The position numbers were made by a program, and so were the translations under genes. The notes beneath the pieces were generated by a model, which had not been told where the DNA came from, made no database searches, and was given only the letters and a program-made list of their open reading frames with translations. Below are positions 1-11,876 of a stretch of DNA of 64,000 nt, piece by piece. Position 1 is the first letter of the stretch. Each line of letters opens with the position of its first letter. Origin of the DNA: Sthenelais limicola (Eukaryota > Annelida > Polychaeta > Phyllodocida > Sigalionidae). The stretch covers positions 119,871,374 to 119,935,373 of the forward strand of contig OW804098.1 in the NCBI GenBank assembly GCA_942159475.1, written 5' to 3'.

Positions 1-60
1 CGCCCTCCTCTCTTTCCCCCTCTTCTTCCCCTCCCCCTCCCCTTTCCTATTCCTACATAC
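1..60. repeat. Pyrimidine-rich tract
   Basis: C/T-only sequence resembling the tract at 56456-56715, including the shared neighbourhood around CACCCTCTTCTTCAC. It is cut by the window start. Confidence 0.7.
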
Positions 61-94
61 ACCCTCTTCTTCACTCTCCTATTTCTCTGCATGT

Positions 95-296
95 TGGCCA
101 GATTTTCAGAAAATGTACAATTCCCCTTCACCTATCCTCTCAAATAACCCAAATTTTAGACGAAAATAAAGTTCAAAATACAGTTCAACCTAACCAAACA
201 GATTGCTAGAATCAATGCAATGCCAAATATACTCGAATTTACCTAGTGTTGGCGAAATTGCAGCCTACATGCAAGTATTTTCTGAAAATCTGACCC
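95..296 (+). mobile_element. MITE-1 copy, internally shortened
   Basis: Begins with a variant of GGGTCAGATTTTCAG and ends with the inverse (TTTTCTGAAAATCTGACCC). The body follows the family order: AATAACCCAAATTT, AATAAAGTTCAAAATACAG, ATACTCGAATTTACC. About 35 bp near the right end are missing. Non-coding; transposase source unknown. Confidence 0.85.
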
Positions 297-670
297 GTAT
301 AGTGTCTGTGCGTTGATCCAGAAAAAAGGTAGAAGAAATAAGTCTATAATGACGTTATCTTTACAGATTTGAGTGGACATATGTAGCTATATCATGCAGC
401 TTTTTACAAAAATATTCTTGAATAGTTTCTGAGATAAACGCCGAAACATGTAGAACAATTATTCCCCGGGGAAGGGGTTTAGCACCGTTGAAATATGCTA
501 TAGATAGTGTCTGTGCGACAATCAAGAAAAAAGGTAGAAGGAATGGGTTTATAATAAAGGTATTTTTACAGATTTGAGTGGACATATGTAGCTATGTCAA
601 GCAGTTTTCCTTTTGAAATAATCTTGAATAGTTTTTTAGATACACGCCAAAACATGTAGAGTAATTCTTT
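297..670. repeat. Two-copy direct duplication, about 200 bp unit
   Basis: The segment starting TAGTGTCTGTGCG at about 300 recurs from about 505. Both copies contain GATTTGAGTGGACATATGTA and end near AACATGTAGA. They differ by scattered substitutions, so the duplication is not recent. No coding signal. Confidence 0.75.
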
Positions 671-885
671 CCACGAAACAATGCGTGGCACTGATGGGGC
701 TTGAAGTGACAGGCTTGGTTGAGTGGTGCACACCACATGGCACAGTGGAGTGGGGTGGTGCGAAAAGGCACAAACCAGTCTTAGTGTGGCGGAAATAGGT
801 ACATTCCCTCTGACTCCACTTTAGCGGGAAAAGGCATGTGGTGCGAAAAGGTGCGGGGGAAACGCATTGGTGGAAAAAGGTATAG
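671..885. other. Unassigned intergenic sequence
   Basis: Contains short TGGTG/AAAAGG-rich runs but no convincing open frame, RNA gene or terminal repeat. It may be the body of the retroposon whose tail follows. Confidence 0.4.
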
Positions 886-958
886 AACCTTCAATTGTAC
901 TCACTCCTGTACCCTTGATCGTGACAAATAAAGAAATTCTTATCTTATCTTATCTTAT
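886..958 (+). mobile_element. Probable LINE or SINE 3' end with TTATC tail
   Basis: The sequence reads GACAAATAAAGAAATTC followed by TTATC repeated several times. An AATAAA-like signal with a short tandem-repeat tail is typical of CR1/RTE-type retroposon 3' ends. No coding part is visible upstream. Confidence 0.5.
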
Positions 959-1229
959 GAATGCTATATAAAGCCATTCCACACCCTGCGCAAGTGTCTC
1001 CCTTCTTCTCTATCTCTATTTCCTGGATATGATCATAAACTGCCTCCCTCTCAGCTCTCCCGCCCTTGATATAACCATATTAAATGTGTTGATAAGGGCG
1101 TAAATCAACCATTCTTACTCACTCACCAAACGTAACACCAAAATGCAACACCAACATTAATTTATGCGCGTTTCATCATTTTTCGTATGATGCACTGCCT
1201 ATGCAGAATCACAAGGGGAAGCTGTGTGA

Positions 1230-2175
1230 TTATGTACCAAACACTGCACCAGCAGTGCCTAAATGGAAGGTATTAACTTCAGGATTATGCACCAAACAGT
1301 GAACCTGCAGCCCCTCTATGTTTGTTATTAACCTCAGGATTATACACCCAACAGTGCACCAGCAGCCCCTCAATGTCAGTTATTAACCCCAGTATTATAC
1401 ATCAAACTGTGCACCAGCAGCCCCTCAATGTCAGTTATTAACCTCAGTATTATACACCAAACTGTGCACCAGCAGCCCCTCAATGTTGGTTATTAACCGC
1501 AGGATTATACACCAAACTGTACACCAGCAGCCCCTCAATGTCAGTTATTAACCACAGGATTATACACCAAACTGTGCACCAGCAGCCCCTCAATGTTAGT
1601 TATTAACCTCAGGGTTATACACCAAGCAGTGCACCAGCAGCCCCTCAATGAAACCTCAGGATTATACACCAAGCAGTGCACCAGCAGCCCCTCAATGAAA
1701 CCTCAGGATTATACACCAAACAGTGCACCAGCAGCCCCTCAATGTTAGTTATTAACCTCAGGATTATGCACCAAACAGTGCACCAGCAGCCCCTCAATGT
1801 TAGTTATTAACCTCAGGATTATGCACCAAACTGTGCACCAGCAGCCCCTCAATGTTAGTTATTAACCTCAGGATTATGCACCAAACTGTGCACCAGCAGC
1901 CCCTCAATGTTAGTTATTAACCTCAGGATTATGCACCAAACGGTGCACCAGCAGCCCCTCAATGTTGGTTATTAACCTCAGGATTATACACCAAACTGTG
2001 CACCAGCAGCCCCTCAATGTTAGTTATTAACCTCAGGGTTTTTTACACAGCCCCTCAATTTAACTTATGAACCTCAGTATTATGCACCACACATTGCACC
2101 AGCAGCTCCTCAATGTAACCTCAGTATTATGCACCAAACAGTGCACCAGCAGCCCCTTAATATCAGTCATTACTC
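1230..2175. repeat. 55-bp minisatellite, about 18 units
   Basis: Tandem array of a 55-bp unit containing CACCAGCAGCCCCTCAATG and TTATTAACCTCAGGATTAT. Neighbouring units are spaced exactly 55 bp (for example AATG at 1741 and 1796). Some units lack the TTAGTTATTAAC part (near 1645-1740). Edge units are more diverged than central ones, as expected from homogenisation by unequal exchange. Open frames in it are repeat artefacts. Confidence 0.95.
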
Positions 2176-2587
2176 CTTTAATAATGGGCGTAATGGTTTG
2201 TGCTACGTCCACATCATGTTTTCCCATCTCGGAGAGCTTACACCATTTCACCGTAGCCCAATGATCCACTCTATGGCGTCTCTCTCCCTATACATCCACA
2301 GATCAATAATCATAGCTCATTATTGACTACCCACCATTCCCTTGTCACTCATCACAACAAAAAACGGTTTCATTTTCACCGCCATTATTGACTGACTGCA
2401 GAGCCTTCTATGGGAATATATTGGCACTAAACATCTGTTGTAACGGTGTCCTGCCTCATCATCACTATCTGTGATTTTTTACCACTTTTGACTGTTGTCT
2501 TAATGGAGGCTGTTTGTTGTGTTGAGGGAGGGGTGGGGGTGAGATGGGCTGGTTGGGACTGTTTAGTGGAAACATACTACACTATAA
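2176..2587. other. Unassigned sequence
   Basis: No terminal repeats, RNA gene or credible coding frame. Moderately AT-rich unique-looking sequence with a G-rich run near 2525. Confidence 0.4.
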
Positions 2588-3222
2588 GTGATGTGTTACA
2601 GGAAACAGTTGTAAACATTTTTTTCTTTTTGAGGTATCATCATTTTTGAAAATTTGGAATCAAACCGATTCTAATTGTAAAAAACAGTAGAATAACTAAT
2701 AAGTCTCTCTATATATCAAATTTGATATATTTTATTTTCAAAAAGACTTTTTGTGATATCTCTAGGAGAACATTTACTAGTAACATAGCTGAATATTCAC
2801 TATATGGGTCAGATTTTAAGAAATTGCACAATCTACAGTTCTACACATCTATCAAATTCTGCTAAATTAGAGTGAACAATTATAAATACTGAGTATATCT
2901 GAGTGTATTCTGTATTGTATTCATTCAATAAATCTGTCTGGTTATGTTGAACTGTATTTTGAACCTAATCTTCGTCTTAAATTTGGGTTATTTGAGAGGA
3001 TTGGTGAAGGCGAATTGTACATTTTCTGGCGATCTGACCCATATGATGACCTTAGAATTGCGTAGATATATTCGACACCCAGTCCTGGAATTATTAATGT
3101 ATTCATACTAAAAGAAGAGTTAAGGAACCCAAACATAGAAACATGCCCCAAATACATGTTCTAATACTTTGAAAAATACCAACTTTGCAACTTTTGACTC
3201 ATTTTCCTATAACACATCACAT
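2588..3222 (-). mobile_element. MITE-2 copy split by a MITE-1 insertion
   Basis: The left part (2588-about 2803) begins TGATGTGTTACAGGAAA and holds the family's inner segment. The right part (about 3042-3222) resumes with GACCTTAGAATTGCG, matching the family's GACCTTTAAAACGA, and ends ACTCATTTTCCTATAACACATCACAT. The gap is a MITE-1 copy, so MITE-2 was in place first. Confidence 0.8.
2806..3040 (-). mobile_element. MITE-1 copy nested in MITE-2
   Basis: Bounded by GGGTCAGATTTTAAG and GCGATCTGACCC, with TATAT/ATAT outside. Reverse orientation relative to the copy at 95. Diverged but full length. Confidence 0.85.
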
Positions 3223-4140
3223 AATATTAATATAGAAGGACTTGGCTTTATCATGAATGTTATTCGTTAAACTTGTCTTTATGTTAATGGCAACAAACAA
3301 AAACAACGACCTTTGTTGGTTATGTGTCTTTTGTTATCCTATTAAACATTAACCTTTAAACATTGTACTATCGGAGAATACAAATATTTCTTTTAAAGAT
3401 ATATGCTGGTGTCAACACACACACCACCTAGCGGCTCCTATTTTTCTTTGAAATATTTCGTTATCATGATAAATTTAGATGTATTTGTTCATGATTTCCA
3501 ATGTTTTTGTCATGTTTTTAAGATTCATTTTTATTGATTATGCTGCTTGGTTACTAAATTTGGGTGATGTGGTCAACTTCAAATGACCATAACTTTTTTT
3601 AACCCCGTCAACATACTGTTTTTCTTTGGTAAATCAGTAGTGTAATACACCAAATATATGTGTAGAAAGTTTTGATGAAAAGTCACTGATCATTTTCTTT
3701 TTTATATAGTGAAACTTGAAAAGCAAAAAAAAATTCCATAGACTTCAAGGCTAAAGCACTCTTATTTTCAGGGGGTTGTAGAAAAAAAAATAAGTCGTTG
3801 AGATGTACTTCATGAAAAAGTCACTGACCAATCTTTTTTCCATTGAACACCCGCCTATACCTTTAACACATGTATACATGTGTTCATATCCTACTATTTC
3901 AAATATAACTAATAACTTACACATGCATGTCCATTCCGTATTGCTGTCTCAGAAAGGTACAATATGAGCCCATATTACCCGCAGTATGTGGTATGAGCGC
4001 CAATGCTCTAGCTAGCCTGTGGCATTCAGTATTACATGCGATAAAGGTATAAATAAAGAGATAATACAGCACAGGCCTAATATGATAAACCTACAATCTG
4101 GTACAAGATTGATATAGCTAGCAGATCCCCCACCCCCACG
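3223..4140. other. AT-rich sequence without recognisable features
   Basis: Over 900 bp with no frame worth calling, no terminal repeats and no RNA gene that I can see. Contains poly(T)/poly(A) runs and the similar phrases AAAAGTCACTGATCA and AAAAGTCACTGACCA at about 3680 and 3820, possibly a weak internal duplication. Confidence 0.4.
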
Positions 4141-4193
4141 CACCCATGCACAGCCAACCAACCCATAGCCAACCCCACCAAACCCCACAGCCA

Positions 4194-5102
4194 AACACCC
4201 CCTACCCTACCCTACCCAACCCCAACCCGACTCCCAACCCTACTCAACCCCACTCCACTCAACCCAAGCCGACTCAACCCAACCCCACTCCCAACCCCAC
4301 TCAACCCAACACCACCCAACACTACCCAACACCACCCAACACCACCAACCCGACTCCCAACCCCACTCAACCCAACACCACCCAACACCACCCAACACCA
4401 CCCAACACCACCCAACACCACCCAACACCACCCAACACCACCCAACACCACCCAACCCAACCCCACTCAACCCAACACCACCCAACACCACCCAATACCG
4501 CCCAACACCACCCAACACCACTCAACACCACCCAACACCACCCAACACCACCCAACACCACCCAACACCACCCAACACCACCCAACACCACCCAACACCA
4601 CCCAACCCAACCCAACCCAACCCAACACCACCCAACACCACCCAACACCACCCAACACCACCCAACACCACCCAACACCACCCAACCCAACCCAACACCA
4701 CTCAACACCACCCAACACCACCCAACACCACCCAACCCAACCCAACACCACCCAACACCACCCAACACCACTCAACCCAACCCAACACCACCCAACACCA
4801 CCCAACACCACCCAACACCACCCAACACCACCCAACACCACCCAGCACCACCCAACACCACCCAACACCGCCCAACACCACCCAACACCACCCAACACCA
4901 CTCAACCCAACCCAACACCACCCAACACCACCCAACACCACCCAACACCACTCAACACCACCCAACACCGCCCAACACCACCCAACACCACCCAACACCA
5001 CCCAGCACCACCCAACACCACCCAACACCGCCCAACACCACCCAACACCGCCCAACACCACCCAACACCACCCAACACCACTCAACCCAACCCAACACCA
5101 CA
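4194..5102. repeat. CCCAACACCA / CCCAA minisatellite
   Basis: About 900 bp of a 10-bp unit CCCAACACCA mixed with the 5-bp form CCCAA. All six frames stay open because the unit lacks stops, giving a spurious 327-residue frame on the plus strand and Gly/Trp/Val-rich frames on the other. Strong strand asymmetry (C+A against G+T). Not a canonical telomere repeat. Confidence 0.95.
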
Positions 5103-5352
5103 GTAGTTATGAGTGGAATCAGATGTTGATGCAAGGGTTATGATTACTTGGTGTAAGATTAATTAAGAAGGATATGGCAGGGAGAGGGCTGAGGTGGAGG
5201 AGGAGGTAAATAATGAGATTAATTAGTGAAATGGAAGCAATTCATTGTAATTATGTGTAGTTGTCAGACACAGCGGAAGAAATGTGCAGAAGAAAGACTC
5301 ACAAACTGTAACAGACAACAGGCTGACATGTACTTTATGATAATCTGCATAT
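5103..5352. other. Unassigned spacer
   Basis: Short unique-looking sequence with AATTAA-rich patches between the minisatellite and a MITE-1 copy. Nothing recognisable. Confidence 0.4.
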
Positions 5353-5560
5353 GGGTCAGATTTTCAGAAAGTGTACAATTCAACTTCACCAATCTTCTCA
5401 AATAATCCAAATTTCAGACGAAAATAAAGTTCAAAGTACAGTTTAACCTAACCAAACAGGTCGCTAGAATCAAATCTGGTTAGTTGTGTAAAACTGTATT
5501 TTGAACCTCAATTCTTTCTCAAATCTGACAGAAATGGTGCAGGTGAATTGTACATTTTCG
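5353..5560 (+). mobile_element. MITE-1 copy, rearranged right half
   Basis: Starts GGGTCAGATTTTCAGAAAGT and follows the plus-oriented body to CTAGAATC. It then continues with TGTATTTTGAACCTC, which belongs to the opposite strand of the family. The right end stops at TGTACATTTTCG. It is therefore two half elements joined head to head, or a snap-back product. Confidence 0.7.
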
Positions 5561-6356
5561 TACATGTACCTGTACATGTACCTGACTCAATAATGTGGCC
5601 TACTTGTGGCAATGTTTTTGTTTACTTAGGCCTACTGAAAGGTTTCGCTCATATATGCCTTACTTAAAAACTGACCTTGATATAAACACATATTTAGGGG
5701 TAGAAAAGAATGCTCTATCTGAATTTCATGTTTTTGGCAATTTATTCCGAGGAGAAATAGTGATTTCTATCAATTTGCGGGAGCGTAAACTCACCATGAT
5801 GTGTATGCGTCAAAAATTCTGGTGGGAATAGGAAGAATCGGTTTTCCTTATAAGGGGGCGATGCGGACGTGCAAAGGACCGGCAAAAACTGGAACCTATA
5901 TAAGGTTACCCAGTACTCTGTCTGTCTCAAGTTTAGCTTTTATAACTGGTCTACCATCCCTTGTTCCTGGCACCCCTTTTATTCATTACAGTACAACTAT
6001 TCTTTGTAATTACAAAACTCATATCTCAACCAATCTGCCTGCCTTATTATATGAAGAGCAATAATGGCCCCTTTAGCCCTACAAATGAAAGGAAATCAGG
6101 CCTTCCTTTTGCTAAAAACACATGTTTATTAAGATTCTCGAGTAAGGCTAAGACCTAGGTCCTGATGGTTTGTTTTTTATCAAAGCATAACCCCTGGATG
6201 GCCCCCTTTACCCTCGCGGGGGTCAAACATAATCACAAGCTAGGGTCAATGCAGGGTCACTCAAGGTCGCTGTAAGCAAGGTCAACCTATATGTTGCTAA
6301 ACAATCGGGCTTTTACATGTTTCGGAGTCATTTGCAGTGTGTTGGTGTAATCTATA
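5561..6356. other. Unassigned sequence
   Basis: About 800 bp with short overlapping frames (up to about 87 codons) but no recognisable protein, no codon bias I can argue for and no terminal repeats. CATGTACCTGTACATGTACC at about 5562 is a small palindromic tandem. Confidence 0.4.
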
Positions 6357-6757
6357 TATGTGATGTGTTCCAGGAAAATGAGTCATAAGTCGCAAAAATT
6401 ATATTTTTCAAAGTGGTTTTGTCACAAGAACTCTTTATTGAAATGTTCTGAAATTTAGGAGGTTCAGTACTTATAGGCATATAAATCCATGCAACAAATT
6501 TCGGGACATTGTATTAGATATGTCCCTGCGTATGGCGTATATTTGGTTACTTTACTGGTAATTACCCATCCAGAAACATTGCAAACCTTTTTTTTTTTCA
6601 AAAATAAAATATCAAACTTAAGATATAGAATTACTTATTAGGTGTACTAGTGTTTACTATCATTGGAATCAGCTTGATCTCCTCTTTTCAAATATGGTGA
6701 TATCTCAAAATCCATATTTTGCGACTTATGACTCATTTTCCTAAAACGGATCACATA
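6357..6757 (+). mobile_element. MITE-2, full-length copy
   Basis: Starts TATGTGATGTGTTCCAGG and ends with the inverse (GACTCATTTTCC...GGATCACATA). The terminal inverted repeat is about 40 bp and includes AGTCATAAGTCGCAAAA. About 400 bp, non-coding. A good reference copy. Confidence 0.9.
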
Positions 6758-6921
6758 TAAGGGAATTATTTGACACTATCTTTTTCTTTATTTAGAATTT
6801 GTATACAGTGAGTGTTGAAGGAATTTCAACGTTCAGATCAACAAAGATCACAAATTCACTTATATATAATATTATATATATACAGCTGTCAAGATTTGTG
6901 GAACAAACTAACCACCGAAGC

Positions 6922-7125
6922 TGTATTACAGGAAAACGAGTCACAAGTCGCACAATAATTATTGATATTAGTCAAAGTGTTTTATTTCACAATTAGATGT
7001 CTTAGTGGGAATGTTTTCATTTTTGAGTTGCTTAACCCTGTATGTAGCAGGAATACATCTTCCAAATTTAAAGACAATGTATTAGATATATACATGCATT
7101 TCCAAGGTAATCTTATGAATAATTT
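6922..7125 (+). mobile_element. MITE-2 copy, left half only
   Basis: TTACAGGAAAACGAGTCACAAG followed by the family's left body (TTTCACAA, ACAATGTATTAGATATAT). The right half is missing. Confidence 0.75.
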
Positions 7126-7194
7126 ATTACTATTGGTATAACAGCTATAATATGAGTCACTCTTGTATAAACATATAACAGCAGCAGAATATTG
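7126..7194 (-). repeat. Single unit of the 69-bp minisatellite
   Basis: Reverse complement of the unit found at 22130, 62460 and 63100 (TTGTATAAACATATAACAGC). It abuts a left-truncated MITE-1. Confidence 0.8.
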
Positions 7195-7342
7195 ATAAAT
7201 TCGAGTATTTTCGGCATTGCATTGATTCTATTGATCTGTTTGGTTAGGTTGAACTGTATTTAGAACTTTATTTTCGTCTGAAATTTTAGTTATTGGGAAG
7301 ATAAGTGAAGGTGAATTGTACATTTTCTGAAAATCTGACTCA
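7195..7342 (-). mobile_element. MITE-1 copy, truncated at the 69-bp unit
   Basis: Begins inside the element (ATAAATTCGAGTATTTTCGG) directly after the 69-bp unit and runs to the terminal TTTTCTGAAAATCTGACTC. The outer left end is absent. Confidence 0.8.
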
Positions 7343-7485
7343 CAAGCCTTACAGCAGTGGAGAAAGGCAGGAATGAGAAGTGCCTGGATGACATGGAGGT
7401 CAATAGGTCATGATTGGTGATGAGTGGTTACAAGATCAAGTGTGGTGTATGGGAGGAGTAGGTGAGGGAGAGCTGGGGATATGGA

Positions 7486-7719
7486 GGTCAGATTGTCAGA
7501 AAATGTACACTTGGCAGATCAACACATTTAGTAAATTCTGCTAAATTAGTCCGTAAACTTGTCACCACTAGGTATATCTGAGTATGTTTGGTATTGCATT
7601 GATTCAAACAATCTGTTAGGTTGCGTTGAACTGTATTTTGAACCTGATTTTTGCTTTAAATTTGGGTTATTTGAGAGGATTGGTGAGGGTCAATTGTACA
7701 TTTTCTAACGATTTCACCC
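7486..7719 (-). mobile_element. MITE-1 copy
   Basis: GGTCAGATTGTCAGAAAATG to CTAACGATTTCACCC. Full length, moderately diverged. Confidence 0.8.
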
Positions 7720-7801
7720 ATTATAGAGGATCAGGTGCAAGTGTGGCAGTAGGATTGACAGGGTGTGTAGTGACGTGAGTTGAAATTAGAAGGGTGTAGC
7801 G

Positions 7802-8027
7802 GGGTCAGATCATCAGAAAATGTACAGTTGGCTTGCACTAATAGTCTCAAATAACCCATAATTAAGACAGAAATGAGCTTCAAAATGTAGTTTAGCATAG
7901 CAAAACTGATACTATGAATCAAAGCGTCACCAAATATATTCAGGTATACCGGGTATTCCACATTTTTCAGCCTAATTTAGCAAAATTTGTAGAGCTGCCA
8001 ATTGTACATTTTCCGAAAATCTAATCC
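7802..8027 (+). mobile_element. MITE-1 copy
   Basis: GGGTCAGATCATCAGAAAAT to CCGAAAATCTAATCC. It belongs to a diverged subfamily with ATGAGCTTCAAAATG in place of AATAAAGTTCAAAAT, also seen at 43248, 55330, 56904 and 57379. Confidence 0.8.
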
Positions 8028-8048
8028 AGTATGCAACGAGAGCTGAGG

Positions 8049-9016
8049 AATAGGGGATGTGCATGTGGCACTGCGCATGTCTGTTCCAGTGCATCATAGG
8101 ATGGATCCTGATTAAATCTGACATACAAATATTTGGCAACGTTTTTACCAAAAGCTGCAAGAATGTTTTCACTAGTATCAGAGCTTGTATAAATCATCTA
8201 TGAAAACCATTATATGTTGGGGCTCATGATGGTAGATATCTAGGTGGAGAAGTAGGAGAAAGGTAGGGACTAGCCCTAAAGACGAGTAACTCAGAGCAGC
8301 TGCTGTTCAGGTCTGTTTAATGATCAGTGAAGGGAAATACATTCTGGGTGCAGGGCTCACCACCGGTAGGCCCTGATTGGTGGATACCACATAATATTTC
8401 ATGTGTCAAAGAAAGGGGGTGGGACACTGAACCCAACATTTTAACAAAAAAAAACAAATACATGATGCAAATGATGAAGTTATGTGTCATGGAAACATAT
8501 AAAACACATGGATATTGACATTAGAGCATTGATGAATAACCCACACTAAACATGGCTTGTTTTCTATATATTTTACACTGCATCATTATATTAGTGCCAT
8601 TGAAGAATTCAGGGTCATTCTCCGATGAATATTTAGGGTCAGTAGTTGAGCGAAAAATTAATCAACGTAACACACAGAGATGTATGTTTTGAGCCAGAAC
8701 CGAACCAGTTAAAAGAGAACGGTTGTATTCAATTTTATTGCCTATATGCTAGACAGATTACAACAATGGACACAGGGCCCAGGCTGATTGGCTTATCCTG
8801 GCTGGACCAATTAATTAATAGGTTAGATAAGGGATCCAATCAACCACTGGAGAACAATGAACATAAAAGATGAATAATATTATTATGAGGCCAGAGCGCA
8901 GATGTATGTCTGATTGAGACTCATAATAATAAATCCTCTAACTTTGGGTCAGGATTTTACACCATGATTTCACTACGAATCAAGTTTCAAAATGGTGGCT
9001 ATGCAAGTCCCCTTTT
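8049..9016 (+). mobile_element. MITE-4 copy, broken in three pieces
   Basis: Family pieces are visible at 8049-8222 (AATAGGGGATGTGCATGTGG, GGATGGATCCTGATTAAATC), 8466-8608 (CATGGAAACATATAAAACAC) and 8967-9016 (GGTGGCTATGCAAGTCCCC). The sequences between (8223-8465 and 8609-8966) are not part of the family and show nothing recognisable. Confidence 0.65.
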
Positions 9017-9110
9017 ACAGGCATCAACATGGGAATGGGGGATTTGTGGTGCACTTACCTGGTGCTATGGACTAGTTGTTAGGGATTTGTAACTGTCAAC
9101 TGATGCATAA

Positions 9111-9345
9111 GGGTCAGATTTTCAGAAAATGTACAATACAACTTCCCCAATCCTCTCAAATAATCCACATTTCATACGAAAATAAAGTTTAAAATACAGC
9201 TCAGCCTAACCAAACAGACTGCTAGAATCAATGCAATGCCAAATATACTCGAATTGACCTAATATTGGCTAAATTACAGCCTAATTTAGCAGAATTCACT
9301 TAATGTGTACAGCTGCCAATTGTACATTTTCAGAACATCTGACCC
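9111..9345 (+). mobile_element. MITE-1 copy
   Basis: GGGTCAGATTTTCAGAAAAT to CAGAACATCTGACCC with all family landmarks in order. Confidence 0.9.
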
Positions 9346-9914
9346 ATATTGTGTTATTTTGCCTTAATAGGGGCCATCCACAAATGACGTCATGCCCTAG
9401 GGGGGGAGGGGGGGTTGAGTTTTTATGACAAGGTATGACAATGGGGGGAGGGGGGGTCACCTCATGTATGACATCATGTTTTTATATTTTTGACAAAAAG
9501 ACTACCAAACTTGTGCTCTAAGTAAAATTCATTTGAAATACACCTTAGAATAAAAGGCTACTGGACATGCTTCTCTGGCCTCTATATCTAGATTTATCCA
9601 GATCATTCTAGTTTTCTTGCAAATCAAACTTCAACAATGGCACTGTGTGAAAACATCCCTGAGGAATATTGCGTTTTTTCTATAATAATTTAAATAATGT
9701 ATTGGCCTTAAACTGAATTAAAAAAAAAAATCAATAGGAACTGGTGTCATGTAACTTGAGTGGCAGCCTGACACTGCCTTTATTGAATAAATGATACATA
9801 ACAAAATCTCTAGCAGCATGTCTGTTGGTATAGGAAATGTCTGCTAATATGGATTCCAGCCATTCATCTTTACGCACCATTGGTGTTGGAGGTCATGCAA
9901 TTTTTTCCTGATAA

Positions 9915-10210
9915 TTATAGACCCATGCATTTTAACCAGAGGTAGCAATACAATGACTGGTACCACACCCATTGCCCGACCAGTCCCAATGCCAAGGACG
10001 GTATTTCCATGTCCTCAAGATCGTTCTTGAGGCAGTTGACATCATGTCCTGTTACAACCAAGTCCAGTAGCATGTACACGTCACCTCTTAATCTTTTAAA
10101 GTGAAGGGTAGGCAAGTCAAGTTCCTTATACATATCTAAGGACTTTGTCACTCACCTTTGAAGGTTCTTCAGAGTATTGATATTAACCATGTACTCAGGG
10201 TTCTGAACCC
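9915..10210 (-). pseudogene. LINE reverse-transcriptase C-terminal fragment inside outer T
   Basis: The minus strand encodes a 78-residue open stretch with LDLPTLHFKRLRGD. This matches the L.LPTL..RRLRGDM segment just downstream of the RT fingers/palm in CR1/jockey-like LINEs. The frame extends back through about 10210 with one break (NINTLKNLQ). No catalytic YxDD motif is present. It is a fossil fragment carried within T's left arm and duplicated at 11581. It could be the remains of a LINE that landed in an ancestral T. Confidence 0.65.
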
Positions 10211-10510
10211 CTGATGGAAACCAGTTTATTATATATGAATACATTTTAAACTAATCGATGCAGCTTAGATAGACCTTTCATGGGACATATACTTTTATAT
10301 AGCTAAAACACAAAATGGCCACCCTATGGGCAGAAATCCACCCACATAACCCACTTTTATGCAGAGGAAAAAGAATTTTGTCAAATAGAGTTTACTCAGC
10401 ATTGTACAAAACATCAAATTATTATAACATTTGTCTGAAATAATGCTCCTATCTATTGGCTATGAATACATAAAAAATATAGTGTTTGGAAATATTGCTA
10501 ATTTCTTTTA

Positions 10511-10932
10511 TGTAGTGTCCGATCGACGGCCTTAAGCGACTATGAGACTTAATCTATCGAATAAAGACAACGACAACAACAGGATCTAATGGACCTCACC
10601 AGCTTCTCTCTTTATATTCTACTATTCCACACCCGGGCTGCTCTCACGAGAACAACAACAATACAATACGTCATATCGAATAATCAATATATAGGTGTGC
10701 ATACACAATGGGTGTATAAGGAAGGAATAACAGCAAATATATGGAACAAGCAGTATCACACAGCAATAAAAAAGTTAAAATATAGACCACCGAAATACAA
10801 CGACCTCTATCGGTCAAACCCACCACAACCGCGACCAGCGCGGCTACTCTAGACTTACTAGCGGGACTGGTACAACAGCCGCGTAGCCCCGGCTCTGGTT
10901 TAACAAATGTCAATCCAGAGCCGCGCACCACA
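10511..10932 (-). repeat. R long terminal repeat 1 (3' LTR of the outer R)
   Basis: A 422-bp repeat found four times (also 12177, 14343, 18059). On the minus strand it starts TGTGGTGCGC and ends GGACACTACA (TG...CA). Preceded by TTTA on the plus strand. Position 10598 is A, shared with LTR 2; LTRs 3 and 4 have G. A TATAAAGAG promoter-like box lies on the minus strand near 10614. Confidence 0.9.
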
Positions 10933-11035
10933 ATGCCCCTCCCCTTTTATTGTTAGGAGGGCACAACCGCTTTAGACCTTACACAAGAGTCTATACCATA
11001 AGGTTTACAAGTAAGTTTAACGCAAGCAACAATAG
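10933..11035 (-). mobile_element. R interior, PPT-side stub left of the inner T insertion
   Basis: 103 bp of R interior next to the 3' LTR. It includes the minus-strand polypurine tract AAAAGGGGAGGGGCAT immediately before the LTR start. It ends in TAG (11033-11035), the target site where the inner T sits; the interior resumes at 16415 with the duplicated TAG. Confidence 0.85.
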
Positions 11036-11580
11036 GGGGCCATCCACAAATGACGTCATGCCCTAGGGGGGGAGGGGGGGTTGAGTTTTTATGACAAGGT
11101 ATGACAATGGGGGGAGGGGGGGTCACCTCATGTATGACATCATGTTTTTATATTTTTGACAAAAAGACTACCAAACTTGTGCTCTAAGTAAAATTCATTT
11201 GAAATACACCTTAGAATAAAAGGCTACTGGACATGCTTCTCTGGCCTCTATATCTAGATTTATCCAGATCATTCTAGTTTTCTTGCAAATCAAACTTCAA
11301 CAATGGCACTGTGTGAAAACATCCCTGAGGAATATTGCGTTTTTTCTATAATAATTTAAATAATGTATTGGCCTTAAACTGAATTAAAAAAAAAAATCAA
11401 TAGGAACTGGTGTCATGTAACTTGAGTGGCAGCCTGACACTGCCTTTATTGAATAAATGATACATAACAAAATCTCTAGCAGCATGTCTGTTGGTATAGG
11501 AAATGTCTGCTAATATGGATTCCAGCCATTCATCTTTACGCACCATTGGTGTTGGAGGTCATGCAATTTTTTCCTGATAA

Positions 11581-11876
11581 TTATAGACCCATGCATTTTA
11601 ACCAGAGGTAGCAATACAATGACTGGTACCACACCCATTGCCCGACCAGTCCCAATGCCAAGGACGGTATTTCCATGTCCTCAAGATCGTTCTTGAGGCA
11701 GTTGACATCATGTCCTGTTACAACCAAGTCCAGTAGCATGTACACGTCACCTCTTAATCTTTTAAAGTGAAGGGTAGGCAAGTCAAGTTCCTTATACATA
11801 TCTAAGGACTTTGTCACTCACCTTTGAAGGTTCTTCAGAGTATTGATATTAACCATGTACTCAGGGTTCTGAACCC
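11581..11876 (-). pseudogene. LINE RT fragment inside inner T
   Basis: Duplicate of the fragment at 9915, offset 1666 bp, encoding the same 78 residues with LDLPTLHFKRLRGD. Same interpretation: a passenger, not a functional gene. Confidence 0.65.

Noticed and set aside
4194..5102. Interstitial telomere repeat
   Set aside because: The unit is CCCAACACCA/CCCAA, not TTAGGG or another known telomere repeat.
4146..5129. 327-codon open frame (Pro/Thr/Asn/His-rich)
   Set aside because: It lies wholly in the CCCAACACCA array; the unit has no stop codon in any frame, and antisense frames are equally long. No complexity or codon structure of a gene.
10589..10852. 87-codon plus frame and 86- to 102-codon minus frames inside each R LTR
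   Set aside because: They occur in all four LTRs at the same place and are non-coding LTR sequence; conservation there reflects recent duplication only.
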